DNA of 7,640 bases from IOR16 sp034927775 (GCA_034927775.1 JAYFPL010000092.1:1-7640); one strand, 5' to 3'; positions 1 through 7,099 are shown, counted from the stretch's first letter. The notes: generated by a model from the sequence alone, not told the origin. Program-made: numbers and translations.

Positions 1-1854
1 AAAACGACAGTTACAATATGGAATCTCAATTGGAGTGACAAGGAAAATACTGGACATTTAAATGCTTCTGTAGATAATAAAGGTAATTTTATAAGTTATC
101 GATTCTATGAAGAGGAAGAAGAAAAAGGGTTGTCGAAGATAACAAGACAAGCGGGGGAAAAAACGGCACTTGCTTTTTTAAAGAAAGTGATTCCACAATA
201 TGCAAAAGATTTTCGACAAGTTAATGAGATAGAGAATCAGATGCGAACATATGACTTGCTTTATACTTTTCAGCCATATGTAAATGATGTACCGTTGCGT
301 TTTATTGATATCTCCATTAGTATTGATAAATATTCTGGTCAGGTAACTTCGTTTTCAAGAGATTCTGAACCATTTCAAATTGATAAAATTCCTTCAAAAG
401 AGGGGATATTGTCAAAAGAAGAAGCAGATCAGGCTTACTTTAAAGAATTCGGAATGGATTTAAACTATTATTCTTATTATGACTGGAAAAAAGATACATT
501 AAATGTTTTTCCGGCTTATGTAAATACGGCGAAAAAAAATCAAGCATTAGATGCGAAAACTGGAAAGGCCGTTAAGATTTATTTACCGATAATACATTAT
601 GGTAGATCAGGAATCACTGAAGATGCCGAACTTAAAAATGATGCAGGACTTACTCCGAAAGAACAGGAGCAAGTAGATAACATTTCTGGCTTAATATCAA
701 AAGAAGAAGCTGATTCTATTTTAAAAAATACTTTTGGAGATATTGGTTATTCATCTACTTTTAAATCTAGTTTGCATGTAGCTGATAGGAATCCAAATAA
801 AGGGCAATATATCTGGAATTTGTCCTATGAGAATGCAAATGGAAGCGTTGATGCTAAGACTGGGGAAATTTTATCCTACTATTACTATGATGTAAATAAT
901 TATAAGGGTAATCTGAAAATTAACGAACAAAATGCACTTTCTAAAGCAGAATCCTTACTTTCTAAAATTTTACCAAAGGATAAATTAGATTCAGTAAAAA
1001 GAGATGAAAATGAATACAACGAAGAAAGTTCCTATTATAATATCAGATATTATCGCCAGGTAAATGGCATTGACTTTTTAGATAATTATGTTTGGATTAC
1101 TGTAAACAGAGATAATGGAAAAATAACTGGATATAATTGTGAATGGTACGACAATGTAGCTTTTCCGTCAATCGAAAAAGCAATGGATGAGCAGCAAGCT
1201 TATCAAGCATATAAAAAATTATCACCATTTTCTTTAAATTATGAAAAAGTTGAGAAAAATAAAGCGTTGTTAGTCTATATTTTTGATTTTGTCGGTGAAG
1301 AATGTTTGATTCAACCAGAAACAGGTACACGCTTAGATTGGATGGGGAAAGCATATAAAGAAGATAAGGGTGTTCCGGAATATTCGGATATAAAAGGGCA
1401 TTGGTGCGAATCCGTAGTCAATCAATTAAAGGAAAATGGATTTTATTTGGATGGGGAAGAATTTTTGCCTAATAATAAAATTACCCAAAAAGACTTTTTG
1501 ATTTATTTATATCCATCCTATAGAAACTTAGAAGATGAAGAATTATATGAAGAATTGATTCGCGATGGTATTCTAAAAGAAGGAGAAGAAAATGCGAATG
1601 CAAATTTAAGCAGACAGGAAGCTGCAAAGATTATGATTCGTTTTCTTCGTTTAGAAAAAGCGGCTGAGCATCCTGAGTTATTCCAATCTGTTTTTAAAGA
1701 CAAGGTAGATTATTCTTACCGAGGATATGCAACCTTATGCAAAGGACTTAATATTCTATCAGGCGATAAACATGGAAAATTTAATGGAAAAAATACAATG
1801 ACTCGTGCAGAAGCTGCAAGTGCAATTCATAGACTATTAAATATTTCGAATTAA
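1..1854 (+). CDS. YcdB/YcdC-repeat surface protein with three C-terminal SLH modules (5' end outside window)
   Basis: Seen: the frame is open from base 1 to a TAA at 1852-1854 (617 codons), so the gene starts upstream. The in-frame TTG at base 130 has no clear Shine-Dalgarno and should not be taken as the start. Two similar units of about 260 residues follow each other. Each has a tryptophan strand (W7 in WNLNWS, W272 in WNLSYE), then a D-x-K/T-G turn and a tyrosine-rich strand, then helix-rich PepSY-like sequence. This resembles Bacillus YcdB/YcdC proteins. From codon 461 (YSDIKGHW) come three SLH-like modules at about 461-509, 510-560 and 561-617. The last has the usual TRAE motif at codons 601-604; the first two are degenerate (ITQKD, LSRQE). 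Known: SLH triplets bind secondary cell-wall polymer and hold proteins on the surface. Inferred: an exported, wall-anchored protein, perhaps regulating a protease or binding a ligand. The signal peptide cannot be seen. The biochemical role is unknown. Confidence 0.85.
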   Translation, partial: KTTVTIWNLNWSDKENTGHLNASVDNKGNFISYRFYEEEEEKGLSKITRQAGEKTALAFLKKVIPQYAKDFRQVNEIENQMRTYDLLYTFQPYVNDVPLRFIDISISIDKYSGQVTSFSRDSEPFQIDKIPSKEGILSKEEADQAYFKEFGMDLNYYSYYDWKKDTLNVFPAYVNTAKKNQALDAKTGKAVKIYLPIIHYGRSGITEDAELKNDAGLTPKEQEQVDNISGLISKEEADSILKNTFGDIGYSSTFKSSLHVADRNPNKGQYIWNLSYENANGSVDAKTGEILSYYYYDVNNYKGNLKINEQNALSKAESLLSKILPKDKLDSVKRDENEYNEESSYYNIRYYRQVNGIDFLDNYVWITVNRDNGKITGYNCEWYDNVAFPSIEKAMDEQQAYQAYKKLSPFSLNYEKVEKNKALLVYIFDFVGEECLIQPETGTRLDWMGKAYKEDKGVPEYSDIKGHWCESVVNQLKENGFYLDGEEFLPNNKITQKDFLIYLYPSYRNLEDEELYEELIRDGILKEGEENANANLSRQEAAKIMIRFLRLEKAAEHPELFQSVFKDKVDYSYRGYATLCKGLNILSGDKHGKFNGKNTMTRAEAASAIHRLLNISN

Positions 1855-1872
1855 CTCAAAAAGATAATTATG

Positions 1873-1910
1873 AAAAATAGCATTAGGAAAACCTAATGCT
1901 ATTTTTATTT
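1873..1910. terminator. Bidirectional Rho-independent terminator
   Basis: A perfect 15-bp stem (AAAAATAGCATTAGG, 1873-1887) pairs with 1892-1906 around an AAAA loop (1888-1891). A U-rich tail follows on the plus strand. The A-run at the left foot gives a U-run on the minus strand. It lies 18 bases after the stop of the surface-protein gene and 37 bases beyond the stop of the converging minus-strand gene, so it can end both transcripts. Confidence 0.9.
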
Positions 1911-1943
1911 AGACAATATATCTGTTGTAGATAAAGATTCTTT

Positions 1944-2513
1944 TTATTTTCGATAGATAATAGAAATTTCTTCTCTTATACAGGAATCCCATTTTACTAA
2001 ATCATAAATCAAAGGATCTTGAATCAATCGTTTCCAAACAGTATAGGTTGCCTTGAGAAACGAAGGAGTAAGTTCCATGTTTTTAGATATCAGCGGGCAT
2101 GTATACGGAAGTTCTGCATCCGAGTGGATGAGTACCAATTCATCTTCATCCGTTAAATGAGGTGCCGATGGGAAAAAACGACATTGAAGTGGTCTCTTTT
2201 CTCTTGGACAATGAGGTGCACAATTGCAACGAACAAAATATATCTTACCATACCATGAATCGGGAAAATCATAATCCTCTGCATTTTCTACACTCCATTT
2301 CAGCCAAGTTTCCTTTCTTGTAAACAGCTTTTCTTCTCCCGGAAGCAGATAAATGCCCATATCAAAATCCAATCCGTTTTCTATGCTGCTGTCTCCGCCA
2401 CAGGTGCAGCAGGCTGCTTGACATAATGTGCCACAGTCTTTGGAAAGGGGACTGACTCGATCGAGCAATCGATAAATTGCCGCATAAGTTTTTCTTTTAA
2501 TAGTACTTTTCAT
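1944..2513 (-). CDS. Cysteine-rich YkgJ-like putative zinc/iron-chelating protein
   Basis: Seen: 189 residues with eleven cysteines. They form an N-terminal group C27, C31, C35, C36, C38 (C-x3-C-x3-CC-x-C) and a second group C96, C98, C102, C111 ending in RPLQCRFFP, plus C139 and C178. There is no signal peptide or membrane segment, so it is probably cytosolic. Known: the CxxxCC start and the RPxxCR-FP block are typical of the UPF0153/YkgJ-like family, predicted to bind zinc or an iron-sulfur cluster; similar clostridial proteins carry the GxYLLPGEE stretch seen at residues 53-61. The exact function is unknown. Start: ATG at 2511-2513 is the only reasonable in-frame start, since a stop lies about nine codons upstream and the next in-frame Met is residue 52. 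No Shine-Dalgarno precedes it. It is transcribed divergently from the giant activase gene, and its 3' end shares a terminator with the converging surface-protein gene. Confidence 0.8.
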   Translation of the reverse strand: MKSTIKRKTYAAIYRLLDRVSPLSKDCGTLCQAACCTCGGDSSIENGLDFDMGIYLLPGEEKLFTRKETWLKWSVENAEDYDFPDSWYGKIYFVRCNCAPHCPREKRPLQCRFFPSAPHLTDEDELVLIHSDAELPYTCPLISKNMELTPSFLKATYTVWKRLIQDPLIYDLVKWDSCIREEISIIYRK

Positions 2514-2522
2514 AATAAGAAT

Positions 2523-2550
2523 ATTATATAGGATATTTTAAGGTATTGAA
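2523..2550 (-). promoter_or_regulatory. Putative promoter of the Cys-rich gene, very close to its ATG
   Basis: On the minus strand a perfect TATAAT (2523-2528) is preceded, after 16 bases, by a weak TTCAAT (2545-2550, 3 of 6 matches to TTGACA). Only nine bases separate the -10 box from the ATG. A start point six to seven bases downstream of the box would leave almost no leader. AT-rich DNA yields chance TATAAT boxes, so confidence is moderate at best. Confidence 0.4.
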
Positions 2551-2645
2551 ATGATTCTTTTTGATATTATTTATTTTTACAGGAAAAATTGCATTTTCAG
2601 AAAAAAGTCTTTGCAAAGGAATGGCTATTTTTTAAATCAGGTTTG

Positions 2646-2654
2646 TGGTATAAT
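2646..2654 (+). promoter_or_regulatory. Extended -10 promoter of the giant activase gene
   Basis: TGGTATAAT gives a perfect -10 box (2649-2654) with the upstream TG of an extended -10. The usual -35 place holds only a T-run (about 2628-2633) with no good TTGACA. Transcription would begin near 2661, giving a leader of about 84 bases that includes an (AT)6 run at 2663-2674. The same TTGTGGTATAAT core recurs before the yebC gene. Confidence 0.65.
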
Positions 2655-2725
2655 ACTCAATCATATATATATATGAAGAAACAGATACTTTTTTTGAAAT
2701 TTACTGACAAAATGGCGGTTTACAT

Positions 2726-2738
2726 AGGAGGAACGGAG
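2726..2738 (+). promoter_or_regulatory. Ribosome binding site that sets the activase start at 2745
   Basis: AGGAGG (2726-2731) and a second GGAG (2735-2738) lie 13 and 6 bases before the ATG at 2745. Earlier in-frame candidates (TTG 2589, ATG 2673, ATG 2712) have no such sequence, and TTG 2589 lies upstream of the -10 box. Translation from 2745 also puts the nucleotide-binding motif GIDVGSTT at residues 4-11, as is usual for this family. Confidence 0.85.
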
Positions 2739-2744
2739 TCATTT

Positions 2745-5700
2745 ATGAAATTGGGAATTGATGTGGGATCCACAACCGTAAAAGTGGTGCTATTAGGAGA
2801 TCAAAAGAATGTCATCTTTCGCCGTTATGAAAGACATATGTCAAATGTCTTTGATAAGGTGCAGGAGCTTTTGCGATTTTTACATAAGGAGATGCCGGAC
2901 ATTCATCCAACCGTATGCATTACGGGTTCAGGAGGTTTGGCACTTGCGAATGTGATTGGTATTCCATTCGAGCAAGAGGTGATTGCTTGCAGCAAAGCAG
3001 TTGAGACCTTTATTCCTGAAACGGATGTTGCAATTGAACTTGGTGGTGAGGATGCAAAGATTACGTTTTATGGAAACACCATTGAGCAACGAATGAATGG
3101 AACTTGTGCGGGAGGTACGGGTGCATTTATTGATCAAATGGCTATCTTATTAAATACTGATGCGCAAGGTTTAAATACTGCTGCAATGAATCATAAACTG
3201 ATTTATCCGATTGCAGCACGTTGTGGTGTTTTTGCAAAGACAGACATTCAGCCTTTAATTAATGAGGGGGCAAGCCGAGATGATTTGGCTGCTTCTATTT
3301 TTCAGGCTGTTGTAAACCAAACAATTGGCGGGTTGGCCTGTGGAAGAAGCATTGAAGGTAACGTTGCCTTTTTAGGTGGACCTTTATCCTTTTTATCAGA
3401 GCTTCGAACACGTTTTATTGAGACTTTGAATTTAAAACAAGAGCATGTTATTTTTCCGGACGATTCAAAATATTATGTTGCAATAGGTGCGGCAATTCTA
3501 TCTGCGAAAAATGAAACGATTTCCTTGAAAACTATTTTAAACCGAATGGAAAAAAATGGTCAAAATAGTTTGTCGGAGACCAAACATTTAGAGCCGCTTT
3601 TTAAGAATTTTAATGATTTTAAAGAATTTAAAGAACGCCATGATCGAAAAAAAATAAAAAGAAAAGATCTTTTAAAAGCAAGAGGACGGTTGTATTTGGG
3701 GATTGATGCGGGTTCTACTACAACGAAGGCGGCTTTGATTGATGAAGATAAAAATCTGCTGTATTCTTTTTATAAGAATAATGAAGGAAAGCCTCTTGAA
3801 GCAACGTTGCGTTTGCTGCGTGAAATTTATGAAAGGCTTCCGGATAGTGCTTACATTGCAAATTCTACTGTTACCGGATATGGTGAGGGACTGATAAAAG
3901 CGGCTTTCGGTATAGATATGGGCGAAATTGAAACGATGGCTCATTATAAGGCTGCGCAAGAGTTTTTACCCGGTGTGGAATTTATCTTGGACATTGGTGG
4001 TCAAGATATGAAATGCATGAAGATAAAGGACAATGCCATTTATAACATTATGTTAAACGAAGCTTGTTCCTCAGGATGCGGATCCTTTATTGAAACCTAT
4101 TCGAAATCGGTAAATATGGAAGTGGAGTCCTTTGCTAATGAGGCTTTATTTGCAAAGGAACCAGTTGATTTAGGAACTCGATGCACTGTATTTATGAATT
4201 CAAAGGTAAAACAGGCACAAAAAGAAGGGGCCACAATTGGTGATATTTCGGCAGGACTTTCGTATTCCGTTATTAAAAATGCATTATATAAAGTAATTAA
4301 GCTCCGAGATACACAAGAAGCCGGGGATAAAATTGTTGTTCAGGGTGGTACTTTCTTGAACAATGCAGTCCTTCGTAGTATTGAAAAGATAATGGGAAAA
4401 GAAGTTGTTCGGCCGGATATTGCCGGACTTATGGGAGCATTCGGTGCTGCATTAATTGCAAAGGAAAATTACGTTGCAGGTACCGAATCCACTATTATCG
4501 GCTTGGATCAGATGAATTGTTTTACTGTAACCAATATGCATACGCGTTGTAAGGGATGTGAAAACAATTGTCTTCTGACCATTAACAAATTCAATGACGG
4601 TGCCAAATTTATAACCGGTAATCGTTGTGAGAAGGGTGCTGGAAAAGAGATGCAGCATTCCAGCCTTCCAAATCTTTTCGAGTATAAATATAAACGGCTG
4701 TTTTCATATACACCTCTTTCCGAGGAATATGCACCAAGGGGAACCGTGGGAATTCCACGTGTTTTAAACATGCATGAGAACTATCCGTTTTGGTTTACCT
4801 TTTTTACGCAGTTAGGATTCAGTGTAGTACTTTCGCCAAAATCCTCAAAACATCTTTACGAGATGGGTATGGAATCGATTTCTTCGGATACAGTTTGCTA
4901 TCCGGCTAAAATGGTTCATGGACATATAAAATGGCTCGTAAATCAAGGCGTAAAATGGATTTTTTATCCGAATATTAATTACGAACGAAACGAAGATCCA
5001 AAAGCACCAAATCACTATAATTGTCCAATTGTAGGGACATATCCGGAAGTCATTGCAAACAATATGGATGACATATTCAAAGAAAAAGATGTATATTTTT
5101 CTCATCCGTTTTTACCGTATGATAACGATGAACGTTTGGTTCGTAGACTTTATACTATTTTGAGAGATTTGAATTTGGGAATGGAGGAAATTCGAAAAGC
5201 AGTAAAAGAAGCCAGGAGAGAAGACAAACGTTTTAAGGATGACATCAAACGGCAAGGTGCTTATGCAATTAAATATATTAAATCACATAATAAAAAAGCA
5301 ATTATATTAGCAGGGCGACCTTATCATTTGGACCCTGAAATTAATCATGGTATTGATCAATTAATTACTTCCTTTGGTATGGCGGTATTAACAGAGGATT
5401 CTGTGTCTCATTTTACGGATCTTTATCGACCGATTCGAATTTTGGATCAATGGATGTATCATTCGAGACTTTATAAAGCCGCAGAGGTTGCAGGAAGAAA
5501 TGATGACATTGAATTGATTCAGCTTACAAGTTTTGGATGTGGCTTGGATGCGGTAACGACGGACGAAGTGGAAGAACTTTTAAAAATAAAAAATAAATTA
5601 TATACGGCTTTAAAAATTGATGAAGGTACAAATTTAGGTGCAGCTAAAATACGTATACGATCTTTAAAAGCAGCAATGGAGGAACGTACAAAAAATCATA

Positions 5701-7007
5701 TTAGACATAGCATGGAAGAAAAAGCTTTTGAGAGAAAAATGTTTACAAAATCCATGAAAAAGGATTATACCATTTTGCTCCCTCAAATGTCTCCGATTCA
5801 TTTTCAATTCTTAGAAGAGGCTATGGGATATGGCGGATATAAGATGGAGTTGCTTCCATCGGTTGATAAGCATGCGGTAGAGGAAGGGTTAAAATATGTA
5901 AATAATGATGCGTGCTATCCAACTATTGTAACCTTAGGTCAAATTATTAATGCTTTAAAATCAGGGAAATATGATTTGAATAAAACGGCTGTAGTTCTTT
6001 CCCAAACAGGCGGTCAATGTCGTGCAAGTAATTATATCTCTCTTTTAAGAAAGGCGTTGTTGGATTTAAAAATGGAACAAGTGCCAGTGATATCTGCGAA
6101 TATCTCCGGACTGGAAAAAAACCCTGGATTTCAATTTTCTCTAGGCATTCTTAAGCGTGCAGGAATGGGTTTGGTTTATGGAGATGTATTGATGCGTGTT
6201 CTTTATGCGACAAGACCATATGAAAAAGTAAAAGGATCCGCGAATGCTCTTTATGAGAAATGGTCTAAAATTGCAAAAGAAAATATAGCTAAAGGTAGTT
6301 TTTCTAAGTTTAGAAAAAACTTAAGTATGATGATAAATGAATTTGACAATCTTCCGCTTTATGATACGAAAAAACCTAAGGTAGGAGTAGTTGGAGAAAT
6401 TTTAGTAAAATACCATCCAACGGCGAATAATGATATTGTAGGTATTATTGAGTCTGAAGGCGGCGAAGCTGTCGTTTTGGATTTGATTGATTTCTTCTTG
6501 TATGGTATGTACAGCAAAGAGTTTAATTATCATTACTTGAATGGTTCTTATAAATCAATGCTTCTAGGCATGATTGGTATTAAATTGATTGAATGGTTAC
6601 GCTCACCTGCTCGAAAAATTTTAAATGCTAGCAAGCGCTTTCATGGCCCATTGTATATTAAGGAAATGGCAGAAAAAGCACAAAAAATTACATCTCTCGG
6701 TAATCAATGCGGAGAAGGTTGGCTGCTTACTGGAGAAATGGTAGAACTGCTTGACAGTGGAGTAGAAAACATTGTTTGCTTACAGCCGTTTGCATGTCTG
6801 CCAAATCATGTAACGGGAAAAGGTATGTTGAAAGCATTGAGAAATTATCATCCGATGGCGAATATAGCGGCAATTGATTATGACCCGGGAGCAAGTGATG
6901 TCAATCAGTTAAATCGTATTAAGTTGATGATGGCAACTGCTTTTCGTAATATGGAAAAAACGGAGGATGATTTGGAAGTTGAGAATTCGATTGAACGAAT
7001 TGGATAG
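2745..7007 (+). CDS. Giant 2-hydroxyacyl-CoA dehydratase activase-type protein: two ATPase domains fused to DUF2229-like and dehydratase-like regions
   Basis: Seen: 1420 residues from ATG 2745 to TAG 7005-7007. ATPase domain 1 (about 1-255) has GIDVGSTT (4-11), LGGEDAK (99-105), C121 in TCAGGTG and C160 in ARCGVF. A charged linker (about 255-315) follows. ATPase domain 2 (about 316-575) has GIDAGSTTTK (319-328), IGGQDMK (417-423), C441 in ACSSGCG and C480 in TRCTVF. A cysteine cluster (C602, C605, C609, C628) leads into a DUF2229-like region (about 667-890; C718, C760, GRPYH 857-861). The C-terminal part (about 1007-1395) resembles HgdB/HgdC-partner dehydratase subunits, with C1057, C1092, C1322, C1345 and C1351. 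Known: BadF/BadG/BcrA/BcrD-type ATPases (ASKHA fold) use ATP to push one electron at low potential from a [4Fe-4S] cluster into a dehydratase or reductase. Inferred: a cytosolic, oxygen-sensitive, ATP-driven electron-transfer enzyme. The length fits a recurrent clostridial group of about 1400 residues whose substrate is unknown to me. No separate dehydratase subunit genes lie nearby. Monocistronic or read through weakly into yebC. Confidence 0.92.
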   Translation: MKLGIDVGSTTVKVVLLGDQKNVIFRRYERHMSNVFDKVQELLRFLHKEMPDIHPTVCITGSGGLALANVIGIPFEQEVIACSKAVETFIPETDVAIELGGEDAKITFYGNTIEQRMNGTCAGGTGAFIDQMAILLNTDAQGLNTAAMNHKLIYPIAARCGVFAKTDIQPLINEGASRDDLAASIFQAVVNQTIGGLACGRSIEGNVAFLGGPLSFLSELRTRFIETLNLKQEHVIFPDDSKYYVAIGAAILSAKNETISLKTILNRMEKNGQNSLSETKHLEPLFKNFNDFKEFKERHDRKKIKRKDLLKARGRLYLGIDAGSTTTKAALIDEDKNLLYSFYKNNEGKPLEATLRLLREIYERLPDSAYIANSTVTGYGEGLIKAAFGIDMGEIETMAHYKAAQEFLPGVEFILDIGGQDMKCMKIKDNAIYNIMLNEACSSGCGSFIETYSKSVNMEVESFANEALFAKEPVDLGTRCTVFMNSKVKQAQKEGATIGDISAGLSYSVIKNALYKVIKLRDTQEAGDKIVVQGGTFLNNAVLRSIEKIMGKEVVRPDIAGLMGAFGAALIAKENYVAGTESTIIGLDQMNCFTVTNMHTRCKGCENNCLLTINKFNDGAKFITGNRCEKGAGKEMQHSSLPNLFEYKYKRLFSYTPLSEEYAPRGTVGIPRVLNMHENYPFWFTFFTQLGFSVVLSPKSSKHLYEMGMESISSDTVCYPAKMVHGHIKWLVNQGVKWIFYPNINYERNEDPKAPNHYNCPIVGTYPEVIANNMDDIFKEKDVYFSHPFLPYDNDERLVRRLYTILRDLNLGMEEIRKAVKEARREDKRFKDDIKRQGAYAIKYIKSHNKKAIILAGRPYHLDPEINHGIDQLITSFGMAVLTEDSVSHFTDLYRPIRILDQWMYHSRLYKAAEVAGRNDDIELIQLTSFGCGLDAVTTDEVEELLKIKNKLYTALKIDEGTNLGAAKIRIRSLKAAMEERTKNHIRHSMEEKAFERKMFTKSMKKDYTILLPQMSPIHFQFLEEAMGYGGYKMELLPSVDKHAVEEGLKYVNNDACYPTIVTLGQIINALKSGKYDLNKTAVVLSQTGGQCRASNYISLLRKALLDLKMEQVPVISANISGLEKNPGFQFSLGILKRAGMGLVYGDVLMRVLYATRPYEKVKGSANALYEKWSKIAKENIAKGSFSKFRKNLSMMINEFDNLPLYDTKKPKVGVVGEILVKYHPTANNDIVGIIESEGGEAVVLDLIDFFLYGMYSKEFNYHYLNGSYKSMLLGMIGIKLIEWLRSPARKILNASKRFHGPLYIKEMAEKAQKITSLGNQCGEGWLLTGEMVELLDSGVENIVCLQPFACLPNHVTGKGMLKALRNYHPMANIAAIDYDPGASDVNQLNRIKLMMATAFRNMEKTEDDLEVENSIERIG

Positions 7008-7015
7008 AAAAAACA

Positions 7016-7046
7016 TTAAAAAAAATAAAATTTGATTTTTTTTTAA
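7016..7046. repeat. AT-only inverted repeat between activase and yebC genes
   Basis: TTAAAAAAAAT (7016-7026) pairs with the A-T-run-AA stretch at 7035-7046 around AAAATTTG, with one extra T in the right arm. It contains no GC pairs, and its T-run is followed by CAGG. As a terminator it would be weak. The A-run and T-run sit just upstream of the yebC -10 box, so they may act instead as bent or UP-like DNA. Its function is not determined. Confidence 0.35.
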
Positions 7047-7056
7047 CAGGAGCTTG

Positions 7057-7065
7057 TGGTATAAT
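7057..7065 (+). promoter_or_regulatory. Extended -10 promoter of yebC
   Basis: TGGTATAAT includes a perfect TATAAT (7060-7065) with the TG of an extended -10. No good -35 box stands at the proper distance: TTGATT at 7032-7037 is 22 bases away, and a T-run fills the expected place. Transcription would start near 7072, leaving a leader of about 28 bases. The promoter shows that yebC can be expressed apart from the upstream gene. Confidence 0.7.
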
Positions 7066-7086
7066 GTCCTGTAGCGAAAAACCAAA

Positions 7087-7093
7087 GAGGAGG
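7087..7093 (+). promoter_or_regulatory. Strong ribosome binding site of yebC
   Basis: GAGGAGG lies six bases before the ATG at 7100. It is a near-perfect match to the anti-Shine-Dalgarno and fixes this start. Confidence 0.9.
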
Positions 7094-7099
7094 AAAATC

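Noticed and set aside
130..132. TTG as the start of the SLH surface-protein gene
   Set aside because: The same frame is open to base 1 and the upstream codons encode a strand (WNLNWS) that matches a later repeat in the same protein, so the gene is cut by the window edge.
1097..1354. Minus-strand open frame inside the SLH surface-protein gene
   Set aside because: It lies fully within a well-supported coding region, has no ribosome binding site and no recognisable motif.
2663..2674. (AT)6 run as a phase-variable microsatellite
   Set aside because: Six dinucleotide units are short, lie in the leader rather than in the promoter spacer or coding frame, and are common in AT-rich DNA.
2514..2744. 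Riboswitch or small RNA in the divergent intergenic region
   Set aside because: The activase leader is only about 84 bases, AT-rich and without a stable GC-containing stem or terminator; no known riboswitch motif was recognised.
3672..3959. Minus-strand open frame inside the giant activase gene
   Set aside because: It is antisense to the second ATPase domain's conserved motifs and its translation shows no family features. The same holds for the other antisense frames at 2928-3137, 4452-4771 and 4845-5105.
7016..7046. Rho-independent terminator after the giant activase gene
   Set aside because: The hairpin is made only of A-T pairs and has no T-tract after the stem, so it does not meet the usual criteria. 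It is listed only as an inverted repeat.
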